64,000 bases of DNA, taken from assembly GCF_007096635.1 (NCBI RefSeq), contig NZ_VKAA01000003.1:186001-250000 (forward strand), in the 5' to 3' direction. The notes beneath the pieces were generated by a model. The model saw nothing but the letters and a program-made list of their open reading frames with translations. It ran no database searches and had not been told where the DNA came from. Below are positions 16,601 to 24,331 of this stretch, in pieces; positions within the stretch are counted from its first letter, which is position 1; each line of letters opens with the position of its first letter. The position numbers were made by a program, and so were the translations under genes. Source of the DNA: Mycolicibacterium sp. 018/SC-01/001 (GTDB taxonomy: Bacteria > Actinomycetota > Actinomycetes > Mycobacteriales > Mycobacteriaceae).

Positions 16601-17029
16601 TCAGGCGTGAACGTCGCGCAGACCGACCGCGTTGCGCAGCCCCGAGCAGTTCACACAGCCCACGCAACCGATGCAGTCGTCACAACTGACACAGCCGACG
16701 CAGGCTCGACAGCGGGCGCAGTCCACACAGGCGAGGCACGCCAAGCACCCCCGGCAGGCGATGCAGAGCACAGCCAGTACGCATCCGGCGATGGCCGCGC
16801 TCCCGGCTGTGGCGATGGACCCGGCGACGCCCGCGCTGCCGGCGGTCCCGATCGCCCGGGCGACGGCGACGCTGCCCGCGGTGCCGACCGAGCCGACGAC
16901 ACCGATGCTGCCCGCGGTGCCGATGGACCCCGCGACGGCCGCGCTGTTGACGGTGCCGATCGACCCGGCGACGGCCACACTGTCCGTCGTCGAGATGGAC
17001 CCGGCAACAGCCCGGCCGTCAGAGCTCAT
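16601..17029 (-). CDS. Repeat and cysteine-array protein of the sdh1 operon
   Basis: A 142-aa protein of unknown function. Its ATG (17029) overlaps the sdhB stop as TAATG, so translation is coupled to sdhB. Residues 7-78 are six tandem 12-residue repeats, consensus AVAGSIGTAGSA. Residues 83-128 contain 15 Cys, of which 14 (89-128) sit at every third position with no break, giving 13 overlapping CxxC units; the spacer residues are mostly small or hydrophobic. A short tail (129-142) has no Cys. There is no signal peptide. The repeat part could form a short beta-solenoid, and the Cys part could hold metal or iron-sulfur clusters or disulfides; both are guesses. Its place as last gene of a respiratory complex operon suggests work with succinate dehydrogenase. 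Confidence 0.85.
   Translation of the reverse strand: MSSDGRAVAGSISTTDSVAVAGSIGTVNSAAVAGSIGTAGSIGVVGSVGTAGSVAVARAIGTAGSAGVAGSIATAGSAAIAGCVLAVLCIACRGCLACLACVDCARCRACVGCVSCDDCIGCVGCVNCSGLRNAVGLRDVHA
16796..17011 (-). repeat. Six 36-bp coding repeats
   Basis: Six tandem units of 36 bp encode the 12-residue repeats of the cysteine-array protein. Units 3 and 4 (about 16868-16939) are the most alike at both DNA and protein level; units 1 and 5 have drifted. All units keep the reading frame, so unit number could vary between strains without frameshift. Confidence 0.85.
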
Positions 17030-17781
17030 TACCGCCGGAACAGCTTGTTGCCCAACCAGACGATCGGGTCGTATTTCCGGTCTGCCGCACGCTCTTTCAT
17101 CGGGATCAGCGCGTTGTCGGTGATCTTGATGTGCTCGGGGCACACCTCGGTGCAGCACTTGGTGATGTTGCAGTAGCCCAGGCCGTTCTCCTCCTGGGCC
17201 TGCTCGGCGCGATGGCCGTGCGTGTCGAGCGGGTGCATGTCCAGCTCGGCCTGCCGCATCAGGTACCGCGGGCCGGAGAACGCGAGCTTGTTCTCCTCGT
17301 GGTCACGGTTGACGTGGCAGACGTTCTGGCACAGGAAGCACTCGATGCACTTGCGGAACTCCTGCGAGCGGTTCACGTCCTCCTGCGCCATCCGGTACTC
17401 ACCGGGCTGCAGGTCCTTCGGCGGCGTGAACGACGGGATCTCCCTGGCCTTCTCGTAGTTGAAGGACACGTCGGTCACCAGGTCGCGCATCACCGGGAAC
17501 GTCCGCAGCGGCGTCACGGTGACGGTCTCGTCCTCGCCGAAGGTCGACATGCGCGTCATGCACGCCAGGCGCGGACGGCCGTTGATCTCGACCGAGCACG
17601 ATCCGCACTTGCCGGCCTTGCAGTTCCAGCGCACCGCGAGGTCGCCGGTCTGGGTCTGCTGGAGGCGATGGATGATGTCGAGAACGACCTCGCCCTCGTT
17701 GACCTCGACGGTGTAGTCCTTCAGTTCGCCGCCGGAGGCGTCGCCGCGCCAGACGCGCATCTTCGCGTTGTAGGCACCCAT
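17029..17781 (-). CDS. sdhB: Succinate dehydrogenase 1, iron-sulfur subunit
   Basis: Carries electrons from the FAD of SdhA through three iron-sulfur clusters to the membrane anchor. In 250 aa, the N-terminal ferredoxin domain has Cys54, 59, 62 and 74 (2Fe-2S). The C-terminal domain has two cysteine groups, Cys145-148-151-155 and Cys204-209-210-214, for the remaining clusters. ATG 17781 is 6 bases after the sdhA stop. The longer frame running upstream inside sdhA is not the gene. It is coupled downstream to the cysteine-array gene by TAATG. Confidence 0.95.
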   Translation of the reverse strand: MGAYNAKMRVWRGDASGGELKDYTVEVNEGEVVLDIIHRLQQTQTGDLAVRWNCKAGKCGSCSVEINGRPRLACMTRMSTFGEDETVTVTPLRTFPVMRDLVTDVSFNYEKAREIPSFTPPKDLQPGEYRMAQEDVNRSQEFRKCIECFLCQNVCHVNRDHEENKLAFSGPRYLMRQAELDMHPLDTHGHRAEQAQEENGLGYCNITKCCTEVCPEHIKITDNALIPMKERAADRKYDPIVWLGNKLFRR

Positions 17782-17786
17782 GTGGC

Positions 17787-19718
17787 TCAGCCCTTCCGTT
17801 GCGGGTGTTCGAGGAGTTCGTCGTCGGTGTAGTACTTCTCGAGCTCGGAGAGCTCGAACGTCTCGAGCAGATCGGGCCGCATCGTGGGCTGCCGTTCCTT
17901 GGAGACGTTGACGTCGGGCACCACCGGATCGTCGCCCTCGCTGCGGCACACCAGCAGATGGTTGCGCCAGCTGGCGTCCATCGTCGGGAAGTCGTCGCGG
18001 GTGTGGCCGCCACGGCTCTCGGTGCGGGTGATCGCCGATTTGGCCACCGACTCGCTGACCAGCAGCATGTTGCGCAGATCCATCGCCAGGTGCCAGCCCG
18101 GATTGAATTTGCGCTCGCCCTCGACCTTGACCCGCTTGTAGCGCTCGCGCAGCTCCTGCAGCTTGTCCAGCGCTTCCTGCATCTCGTCCGCCTTGCGGAT
18201 GATGCCGACCAGATTGTTCATCGTGTCCTGCATGTCGAGCTGCAGGGTGTACGGATTCTCCGGGGAGCCGTCGGACGGACCGTCGAACACGGCCAGCGCC
18301 ATGTCCTTGGCCTTGTCCACCGCGTCCTGCGCCACTGTCGGGCGGTCGGACATCGCGCGGACGTAGTCGGAGGCGCCGAGTCCGGCCCGGCGGCCGAACA
18401 CCAGCAGGTCGGACAGCGAGTTGCCGCCCAGTCGGTTGGATCCGTGCATGCCGCCGGCACATTCGCCCGCGGCGAACAGGCCCGGCGTCGCGGCCGCACC
18501 GGTGTCGGGGTCGACCTCGATGCCGCCCATCACGTAGTGACAGGTCGGCCCGACTTCCATTTCGTCAGTGGTGATGTCGACCTCCGCCAGTTCGATGAAC
18601 TGGTGGTACATCGACGGCAGCCGACGCTTGATCTCCTCGGGCGTCATACGGGAGGCGATGTCGAGGTACACGCCGCCGTGCGGGGTGCCGCGGCCCTCCT
18701 TGACCTCGGTGTTGATCGCCCGGGCCACCTCGTCGCGGGGCAGCAGGTCAGGAGTGCGGCGCGCCGAGTCGTTGTCCTTGAGCCACTGGTCGGCCTCTTC
18801 TTCGGACTCGGCGTACTGGCCCTTGAACACGTCGGGGATGTAATTGAACATGAACCGCTTGCCCTCGGAGTTCTTCAGCACTCCGCCGTCGCCGCGCACG
18901 CCCTCGGTGACCAGGATTCCCTTCACCGACAGCGGCCAGACCATGCCGGTGGGGTGGAACTGGATGAACTCCATGTTGATCAGCGACGAGCCGGCCCGCA
19001 GCGCCAGCGCGTGGCCGTCTCCGGTGTACTCCCACGAGTTCGAGGACACCTTGTAGGACTTGCCGATTCCGCCGGTGGCGAGCACCACCGCGGGCGCCTC
19101 GAAGAGGACGAAGTCGCCGGTCTCGCGGTAGTAGCCGAACGCCCCCGCGATCTTTCCGTTGTCGAGGATCAACTCGGTGATCGACGTTTCGTGGAAGACC
19201 CGGATGCGCGCCTCGTAGTCGCCGAGTTCGCGCTTGTCCTCCTGCTGCAGCGAGACGATCTTCTGCTGCAGCGTGCGGATGATCTCCAGGCCGGTCCGGT
19301 CACCGACGTGTGCCAGCCGCGGATACGTGTGTCCACCGAAGTTGCGCTGGCTGATCTTGCCGTCCTTGGTGCGGTCGAACAGCGCGCCATAGGTCTCGAG
19401 CTCCCACACCCGGTCGGGGGCCTCCTGAGCGTGCAGCTCGGCCATCCGCCAGTTGTTCAGGAACTTGCCGCCGCGCATGGTGTCACCGAAGTGCACCTGC
19501 CAGGAGTCCTTGGTGTTGACGTTGCGCATGGCGGCCGCGCAGCCACCTTCGGCCATCACCGTATGTGCCTTGCCGAACAGCGATTTGGTCACCACCGCGA
19601 CGCGCAGACCCCGTTCCCGGGCCTCGATGACCGCGCGCAATCCCGCGCCGCCGGCGCCGATCACCACGACGTCGTATTCGTGCCGTTCGATTTCTACTTC
19701 TGCTTCGTGCGAAGCCAT
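17787..19718 (-). CDS. sdhA: Succinate dehydrogenase 1, flavoprotein subunit
   Basis: Catalytic subunit of 643 aa that oxidises succinate to fumarate. The Rossmann motif DVVVIGAGGAGLRA is at about residues 15-28. The His for covalent FAD is in AHTVMAEGG. Substrate-site stretches such as EFIQFHPTG, LVTEGVRGDGG, HYVMGGIEVD and GGMHGSNRLGGNSLSDLLVFG follow in the usual order. ATG 19718 has GAGGG close upstream; a TTG just before it is in frame. It lies between sdhC (50-base gap) and sdhB (5-base gap). The set matches mycobacterial Sdh1 (Rv0249c-Rv0247c type) rather than Sdh2. Confidence 0.96.
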   Translation of the reverse strand: MASHEAEVEIERHEYDVVVIGAGGAGLRAVIEARERGLRVAVVTKSLFGKAHTVMAEGGCAAAMRNVNTKDSWQVHFGDTMRGGKFLNNWRMAELHAQEAPDRVWELETYGALFDRTKDGKISQRNFGGHTYPRLAHVGDRTGLEIIRTLQQKIVSLQQEDKRELGDYEARIRVFHETSITELILDNGKIAGAFGYYRETGDFVLFEAPAVVLATGGIGKSYKVSSNSWEYTGDGHALALRAGSSLINMEFIQFHPTGMVWPLSVKGILVTEGVRGDGGVLKNSEGKRFMFNYIPDVFKGQYAESEEEADQWLKDNDSARRTPDLLPRDEVARAINTEVKEGRGTPHGGVYLDIASRMTPEEIKRRLPSMYHQFIELAEVDITTDEMEVGPTCHYVMGGIEVDPDTGAAATPGLFAAGECAGGMHGSNRLGGNSLSDLLVFGRRAGLGASDYVRAMSDRPTVAQDAVDKAKDMALAVFDGPSDGSPENPYTLQLDMQDTMNNLVGIIRKADEMQEALDKLQELRERYKRVKVEGERKFNPGWHLAMDLRNMLLVSESVAKSAITRTESRGGHTRDDFPTMDASWRNHLLVCRSEGDDPVVPDVNVSKERQPTMRPDLLETFELSELEKYYTDDELLEHPQRKG

Positions 19719-19768
19719 CAACCCTCACTCGTCCTTGATCATCGGAAAACTCTGTGCGCGTGCGCTTC

Positions 19769-20605
19769 TCAGCCCACGAACCGCGGATCGGGAATGGTCC
19801 CGCTGGCCACCAGCATGATGTAGAAGTCGGTGAACATCAGGGTGCCCAAGGTGACCCACGCGTAGAGCTTGTGCCGGACGTTGAGCTTGCTGATCTGCGT
19901 CCACATCCAGTACCGGACGGGATGTTTGGAGAAGTGCTTGAGGCGGCCGCCCGCGACGTGACGGCAGGAGTGGCACGAGATCGTGTAGACCCAGAGCATC
20001 ACGACGTTGATGACGAGGATGACGTTGCCCAGCCCGAAGCCGAAACCGCCGGGGCCGTCCTCGGAGTGGAAGGCATTGATCGCATCCCAGGTGTTGATGA
20101 CCGAGATGAGCGCCGCGATGTAGAAGAAGTAGCGGTGCAGGTTCTGCAGGATCAGGGGGAAGCGCGTCTCGCCGGTGTATTTGGCGTGCGGCTCGGCGAC
20201 GGCGCAGGCAGTCGGCGACTGCCAGACCGAGCGGTAGTAGGCGCCTCGGTAGTAGTAGCAGGTGAGCCGGAACAGCAGCAGGAACGGCAGCGAGAGCAGC
20301 GCGTACGGCAGCAGCGACAGCGGCCCCGACGTGGGCAGGATCTGCGGCCAGAACTCGCTGGCCTCGCCGCAGGCCTTGCTCAGGCAGGGTGAGTAGAACG
20401 GCGTGAGGTAGTGGTACTCCTCGACGAAGAAGTCCTTGCGCATGAACGCACGCACCGTCGCGTAGATGATGAACGCGGCGAATCCCAGGTCCGTGACGAT
20501 CGGCGACTTGAGCCAGTTGTCGGTGCGCAGTGTGCGTGCCGCGATCTGCGCTCGGCCTGGGGAGAAGACGCCGGTCGCTTTGCGGTCGGCGGTGGGTGCG
20601 CTCAC
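19769..20605 (-). CDS. sdhC: Succinate dehydrogenase 1, membrane anchor (cytochrome b type)
   Basis: A 278-aa integral membrane protein with about five hydrophobic helices (residues 38-58, 95-118, 155-178, 195-215, 250-270). Several His residues (NLHRYFF, SCHSCRH, KHFSKHPVRY) are candidate heme or quinone ligands. A single large anchor is typical of the Sdh1 type rather than separate SdhC and SdhD. GTG 20605 follows GAGAGGGAAA. Cys residues in the extracytoplasmic stretch SPCLSKACGE are notable, given the cysteine-rich last gene of the operon. Confidence 0.9.
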   Translation of the reverse strand: MSAPTADRKATGVFSPGRAQIAARTLRTDNWLKSPIVTDLGFAAFIIYATVRAFMRKDFFVEEYHYLTPFYSPCLSKACGEASEFWPQILPTSGPLSLLPYALLSLPFLLLFRLTCYYYRGAYYRSVWQSPTACAVAEPHAKYTGETRFPLILQNLHRYFFYIAALISVINTWDAINAFHSEDGPGGFGFGLGNVILVINVVMLWVYTISCHSCRHVAGGRLKHFSKHPVRYWMWTQISKLNVRHKLYAWVTLGTLMFTDFYIMLVASGTIPDPRFVG

Positions 20606-20656
20606 ATTTCCCTCTCGATGAATGGTTTCGGGCGGACCCGTCCGGCCGCCTCGGGG

Positions 20657-20962
20657 TCAGCGGGTTCCGCCGAGCCCCTCATCGTCGACTCCGCGCCAGA
20701 AATCGGTGTCGTACTGGGTGTCCGGAATCGCGATACGCTCGCCGGCGTGGTGATGCCGGGACAGCCCGCGCGCGAGTTCCAGTTCCTCGGCGTCGATGTC
20801 GAGACGATCGATGTCGTTGAGGAGACGTTCGGCGTCGTTGACCATGCGACGGGTCGCAGGGGTGTCCCCGTATCGCGACGCCAGCGACGTCACGCATCGC
20901 CGGAGGCTCCCGATGAGTTCGTGCAGTTCGGCGAGCTCGGTGGTGCTGCTGCTGGTGGACAA
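20657..20962 (-). CDS. Small hypothetical protein, first gene of sdh1 operon
   Basis: A 101-aa soluble protein of unknown function. A perfect AAGGAGGT lies a few bases upstream of TTG 20962, which I take as the start; an upstream ATG would overlap the promoter. The protein is helical and charged (residues 10-75, for example TRRMVNDAERLLNDIDRLDIDAEELELARG) and ends with HHHAGERIAIPDTQYDTDFWRGVDDEG. It stands 51 bases before sdhC on the same strand, so it is probably co-transcribed. Mycobacterial sdh1 operons have a small gene at this place (memory of the M. smegmatis order). Confidence 0.78.
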   Translation of the reverse strand: MSTSSSTTELAELHELIGSLRRCVTSLASRYGDTPATRRMVNDAERLLNDIDRLDIDAEELELARGLSRHHHAGERIAIPDTQYDTDFWRGVDDEGLGGTR

Positions 20963-21070
20963 GTGACCTCCTTGGGCTGAAGGGTGTCGTGAATCACAGT
21001 ACGCATTCGATGCTAGCCACATCACCCACTAACGGGGTGAGACAGATCACTTTGATGCACGGAGGTAACA
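20963..21070. promoter_or_regulatory. Divergent promoter region of sdh1 and the PEP mutase-like gene
   Basis: This 108-base gap between divergent genes carries an inverted repeat, TCACCC (21022-21027) and GGGTGA (21035-21040), with a 7-base spacer, a possible operator. Next to it lies GGTGAGACAGAT, a 12-mer repeated upstream of the Asp23 gene. No clear -35/-10 pair was assigned. Confidence 0.4.
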
Positions 21071-21829
21071 ATGACGCAAGACCTGCTGAAGGCCCGCGCG
21101 GAGACGTTGCTGGCATTGCACCGGCCCGGCGATCCGGTGGTGCTGCCGACGGTGTGGGATGCGTGGTCGGCCCGGCTGGCGGAGGGCGCGGGATTCGAGG
21201 CGCTGACCGTCGGAAGCCATCCGGTGGCCGACTCGGTGGGCAAGGCCGACAACGAGGGCATGACGTTCGACGACCTGACCACACGCGTCGCGCAAATCAC
21301 GGCGGCTACTGAGCTGCCGGTGTCGGTCGACATCGAATCCGGATACGCCGAGGCGCCCGAGCGGCTGATCGAAGGCCTGCTCGGTGTCGGAGCGGTGGGC
21401 CTGAACATCGAGGACACCGTGCACAGCGAGGGAGGTCGGCTCCGCACGCCCGAGGAGCACGCCGAGCTGGTCGGGGCACTGCGCTCGGCCGCCGACGCGG
21501 CGGGGGTGCATGTCGTGGTCAACGCGCGCACTGATGTGTTCCTGCGCCAGGACGGCGACGAGGCCGACCGGGTGGACCGGGCGATCGCCCGATTGCGGCT
21601 GGCTGCCGACGCCGGAGCGGACGTCCTCTATCCGGTGGGACTGCATGCGCCGGAGGTCATGCGGAGGTTGACATCTGAACTCCCGCTGCCGGTCAACGCG
21701 ATCGGCGCTCCGGACAAGGCCGATCCGGCGTCGTACGGCCCTCTCGGCGTGGCGCGGATCAGTTTCGGACCGTTCTGGCAGGCGGCGCTGGCGGAGCGGG
21801 CGAAGGAGATCCTCGCGCGCTGGCGGTGA
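21071..21829 (+). CDS. Isocitrate lyase/PEP mutase superfamily protein
   Basis: A 252-aa (beta/alpha)8-barrel enzyme that would cleave or form a C-C or C-P bond next to a carboxylate, such as oxaloacetate or methylisocitrate-type substrates. Superfamily marks: PTVWDAWSARLAEGAGFEAL, then the DxE and EDT metal-binding segments (SVDIESGYAE and NIEDTVHS), and NARTDVFL. It lacks the KKCGH loop of true isocitrate lyase, so the exact substrate is open. ATG 21071 has GGAGGT upstream. Divergent from the sdh1 operon and convergent with the stress-protein gene. Confidence 0.85.
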   Translation: MTQDLLKARAETLLALHRPGDPVVLPTVWDAWSARLAEGAGFEALTVGSHPVADSVGKADNEGMTFDDLTTRVAQITAATELPVSVDIESGYAEAPERLIEGLLGVGAVGLNIEDTVHSEGGRLRTPEEHAELVGALRSAADAAGVHVVVNARTDVFLRQDGDEADRVDRAIARLRLAADAGADVLYPVGLHAPEVMRRLTSELPLPVNAIGAPDKADPASYGPLGVARISFGPFWQAALAERAKEILARWR

Positions 21830-21846
21830 CTCGGATCGAAACCGGG

Positions 21847-22293
21847 TCAGTTCGTGTCGACGACCAGCACTTCGGTGCCTGCCTTGCGCTTGACGATCCG
21901 CGGCACGGAACCGACGAGCCGACCGACGACCGAATTCATGCCCACGCTGCCCACGACGAGCAGATCGGCGCTCACCTCCTCGGCGAGCGCGACGAGGGCA
22001 TCGGCGGGCACGCCCTCCACCGCGCGTTCCTCGACAGTGGAGGCGCCGGCCGAACGGGCGCGGGCGGCGGCGTCGCGCAGCAGTCCGTAGACGGGAGCAT
22101 CGCCCGCGGTGCGGTACTCCTCACCGCGGGGCTGGTCGGGATCCGGGCCGGCGTCGCGGTGTTTCGACGAATACGCCGACGCGATGATCAGCCGTGCGCC
22201 GGACTCCGCCGCCAATGCGGCCGCCTTGTCGACGGCGCGCAGTGAGGTGTCGGAGCCGTCGGTTCCGACGACGATGGTCTGATAGTCGGTCAC
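21847..22293 (-). CDS. Universal stress protein (UspA family)
   Basis: A single-domain Usp of 148 aa. It starts with IVVGTDGSDTSLRAVDKAA and ends with the ATP-binding signature GSVGMNSVVGRLVGSVP followed by VLVVDTN, so it belongs to the ATP-binding subgroup. I choose GTG 22293, preceded by GGAAGGGG, over an upstream ATG at 22338. Convergent with the PEP mutase-like gene, 17 bases apart. Confidence 0.9.
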   Translation of the reverse strand: MTDYQTIVVGTDGSDTSLRAVDKAAALAAESGARLIIASAYSSKHRDAGPDPDQPRGEEYRTAGDAPVYGLLRDAAARARSAGASTVEERAVEGVPADALVALAEEVSADLLVVGSVGMNSVVGRLVGSVPRIVKRKAGTEVLVVDTN

Positions 22294-22374
22294 GGGTGCC
22301 CCTTCCTGGCGTACGCGGTTCAGCGTACAAGTGTTCACTCAGAAAGTACCCAGGATCGACGATCCGAACCTGCG

Positions 22375-22812
22375 TCAGCGGTGGACGTCGGTGAACGCGA
22401 CGTCGATCTGGACACCGGTGGCGTCACCGAGGACCTGGGTGATCACGGCCGTGGCCTGCGTCCGGATCTCTGCGGCGATGGCTGTCAGGTCGACGCCGTA
22501 GCGGCCGCTGACCTCGATTCGCACCTCTTGCAACATGCGCTCGTCGACCGTGACGCTGACGTCGACCAGCGCCACATCCGGCAGTGACCGCAGCACACGA
22601 GCCAGGCCTGCGCGGACGACGAGATCACTGACCTCGATGCGGCCGGGTGCCTGACCGGGTCTCGGATCGACCACCGAAATCGGCCAACCGGAGCGAGGGG
22701 TGGCACGGACCGCCTCGATGACGCGACGTTCCACGGCGGCCCAGCCGGGCTCGGGCATCGCGCGCAGCTCGCGCGACGCCCGGTGCAGCACGTCGTAGTC
22801 GCCTATCGCCAT
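22375..22812 (-). CDS. Asp23/Gls24-like protein downstream of the ECF sigma gene
   Basis: A 145-aa protein. The C-terminal half (residues 60-145) has the pattern of Asp23/Gls24 alkaline-shock-type domains: beta strands VSVTVDERMLQEVRIEVSGR, then a helix IAAEIRTQATAVITQVLG and the terminal strand VQIDVAFTDVHR. The N-terminal 50 residues are unlike the family. ATG 22812 lies inside the end of the sigma factor gene (10-base overlap), so the two are translationally coupled. It may be a partner or target of that sigma factor; no anti-sigma zinc motif or membrane helix is seen. Confidence 0.7.
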   Translation of the reverse strand: MAIGDYDVLHRASRELRAMPEPGWAAVERRVIEAVRATPRSGWPISVVDPRPGQAPGRIEVSDLVVRAGLARVLRSLPDVALVDVSVTVDERMLQEVRIEVSGRYGVDLTAIAAEIRTQATAVITQVLGDATGVQIDVAFTDVHR

Positions 22813-23378
22813 CGTTGCAGCCTCTGTTGGAGGGTGGTGCGGGCGCGGTGGTGATGTCCCCTCGCCCCGTCGGGGCTCAGATTCAGGATTGTCCCTATCT
22901 GCGGGAAGGTCAATTCCTCCACTTCGCGCAGCATCCAGACTGCGCGCTGCCGCGGCGGCAGTTCGGCCAGGGCCTCCTCCAGTGCCCCGAGGAATTCGGT
23001 GTTCGACAGCGTGGCGAAGGGGTCCGCGGCCGCGGAGGGATCGGCGGGATCGAGGAGCCGATCGTCGAGAGGAAGGGCCCGCTTCACCCGGTGCGAATCG
23101 GCGACCTTGCGCGAACAGATCGCGAACAGCCACGTCCGCGGACTCGAATCACCCCGGAACTTCTCGATCTGACGCCACGCCGCGACGAACGTCTCCTGCA
23201 CGATGTCCTGGACGGCGGCTTCGTCGCGCGTCATCCGGCGGGCGTAGCGGTGCAGCGCGGGACCGTGTCGGCGGATCAGCGTCTCGAAGGCGGTGCGGTC
23301 CCCGGCGGCCGCGGCGGCGGCCAACTCGCGGTCATCGACCTCGACACCGTCCTCGATGACGGGGTCGCCGGCAGACAT
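22803..23378 (-). CDS. ECF-type sigma factor
   Basis: An RNA polymerase sigma factor of 191 aa with region 2 (about residues 30-100: ALHRYARRMTRDEAAVQDIVQETFVAAWR, here split across helices) and region 4 (about 130-190: ALAELPPRQRAVWMLREVEE, then an HTH). The linker region 3 is absent, as expected for the ECF group. ATG 23378 follows GAGAGGAT. The neighbours are three Asp23-like genes, one overlapping downstream and two divergent upstream, which suggests a small cell-envelope or alkaline-stress regulon. Which anti-sigma factor controls it is not visible. Confidence 0.92.
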   Translation of the reverse strand: MSAGDPVIEDGVEVDDRELAAAAAAGDRTAFETLIRRHGPALHRYARRMTRDEAAVQDIVQETFVAAWRQIEKFRGDSSPRTWLFAICSRKVADSHRVKRALPLDDRLLDPADPSAAADPFATLSNTEFLGALEEALAELPPRQRAVWMLREVEELTFPQIGTILNLSPDGARGHHHRARTTLQQRLQRWR

Positions 23379-23547
23379 CGTCGGTATCGATCCTCTCGAC
23401 TATCCACCACGCGAAATGACGTGATGCCCGCGAGCCTAGCGATCCGCGCGATCATGATGTGGGGGGTGCCACAAATAACCGGGGTTCGGTTCGGCCCCCG
23501 CGGCGCGACTCACCCGGTGAGACAGATAGTGGAAAGGCAGGACAGCC

Positions 23548-23958
23548 ATGAGCACGGAACGTGGTAAGACCACCATCGCGGACACGGTCGTCGCGAAGAT
23601 CGCCGGTCTGGCCGCGCGCGAGGTCACCGGCGTGCACGCGCTCGGCGGCAGCGCGACACGCGCCGTCGGAGCGCTACGTGACCGCATCCCCGGCGCCTCG
23701 GTGAATCACGCGCAGGGCGTGTCGGTCGAGGTCGGGGAGAAGCAGGCCGCGGTCGACATCGACATCGTCGCCGAATACGGCGTGTCCATCAACGATCTCG
23801 CCCACGGCATCCGCCGAAATGTCATCGCCGCGCTCGAGCGGATGACCGGCCTGGAGGTGGTCGAGGTCAACATCACCGTGCACGACGTCTTCGTCGACAC
23901 GGGTGTCGCCGACGACAGCGACGGTTCGCGCGGGTCCGACGAACTGCGGGTCGTATGA
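23548..23958 (+). CDS. Asp23/Gls24 family envelope stress response protein
   Basis: A 136-aa member of the Asp23/Gls24 family. It begins with the family hallmark IADTVVAKIAGLAAREVTGVH, continues with VSVEVGEKQAAVDIDIVAEYG and ends with ALERMTGLEVVEVNITVHDV. ATG 23548 has GGAAAGGCAGG upstream. In Firmicutes these proteins coat the membrane through AmaP; here no amaP-like membrane gene is adjacent. It overlaps the next gene by ATGA and is divergent from the ECF sigma gene. Confidence 0.9.
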   Translation: MSTERGKTTIADTVVAKIAGLAAREVTGVHALGGSATRAVGALRDRIPGASVNHAQGVSVEVGEKQAAVDIDIVAEYGVSINDLAHGIRRNVIAALERMTGLEVVEVNITVHDVFVDTGVADDSDGSRGSDELRVV

Positions 23959-24236
23959 GCACCCGCGAGGCCGCCGACGCCGTCGCCGACGCCGTCCTGG
24001 CCACCCCGGGAGTCGCCGGACTGCACCCCGGCATGTTCGGTGAGGTCGGCACCTACCTCCCCGGGCGGCGGGTCGACGGCGTCCGACTCGGCGACACCGA
24101 CATCGACGTCCACGTGACCGTGCAGGAGGGCGCGCCCGTGCGCGAGACGGCCGCGGCGGTCCGCGAGGCGGTGGCCCGCCAGTTCCCGGGACGGGCCGTC
24201 AATGTCACGGTCGAGGACGTCATCGCGGCGGGCTGA
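23955..24236 (+). CDS. Small Asp23-like protein
   Basis: A 93-aa protein coupled to the preceding Asp23 gene by an ATGA overlap. The fold pattern is a shortened Asp23: helix EAADAVADAVLATPGVAGLH, strand IDVHVTVQEGAPV, helix TAAAVREAVARQFPG, strand VNVTVEDVIAAG. The middle segment MFGEVGTYLPGRRVDGVRLG is unlike the classic family. Probably works with its neighbour. Confidence 0.75.
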   Translation: MSTREAADAVADAVLATPGVAGLHPGMFGEVGTYLPGRRVDGVRLGDTDIDVHVTVQEGAPVRETAAAVREAVARQFPGRAVNVTVEDVIAAG

Positions 24237-24331
24237 CCCTCACAGCCGCCACCGGATCGCGGTGAGCACACCGTGACGGGCCCTTCACAGCGCAGAACAT
24301 CGCGGCAACATGCGATTTCTAGCGTGACCGC

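Noticed and set aside
16601..17029. Reading the cysteine-array gene as a chance shadow of a plus-strand gene
   Set aside because: The plus-strand frames lack any motif, whereas the minus frame starts at a TAATG overlap with sdhB and keeps regular repeats in frame.
17799..19823. Plus-strand open frame of 674 codons opposite sdhA
   Set aside because: SdhA motifs are unmistakable on the minus strand; the mirror frame is His/Arg/Val-rich and has no start signal.
24237..24331. GlnR-type boxes upstream of nirB
   Set aside because: GTGAC/TTCAC and GAACA-like pieces are present, but the spacing does not fit a full consensus by eye.
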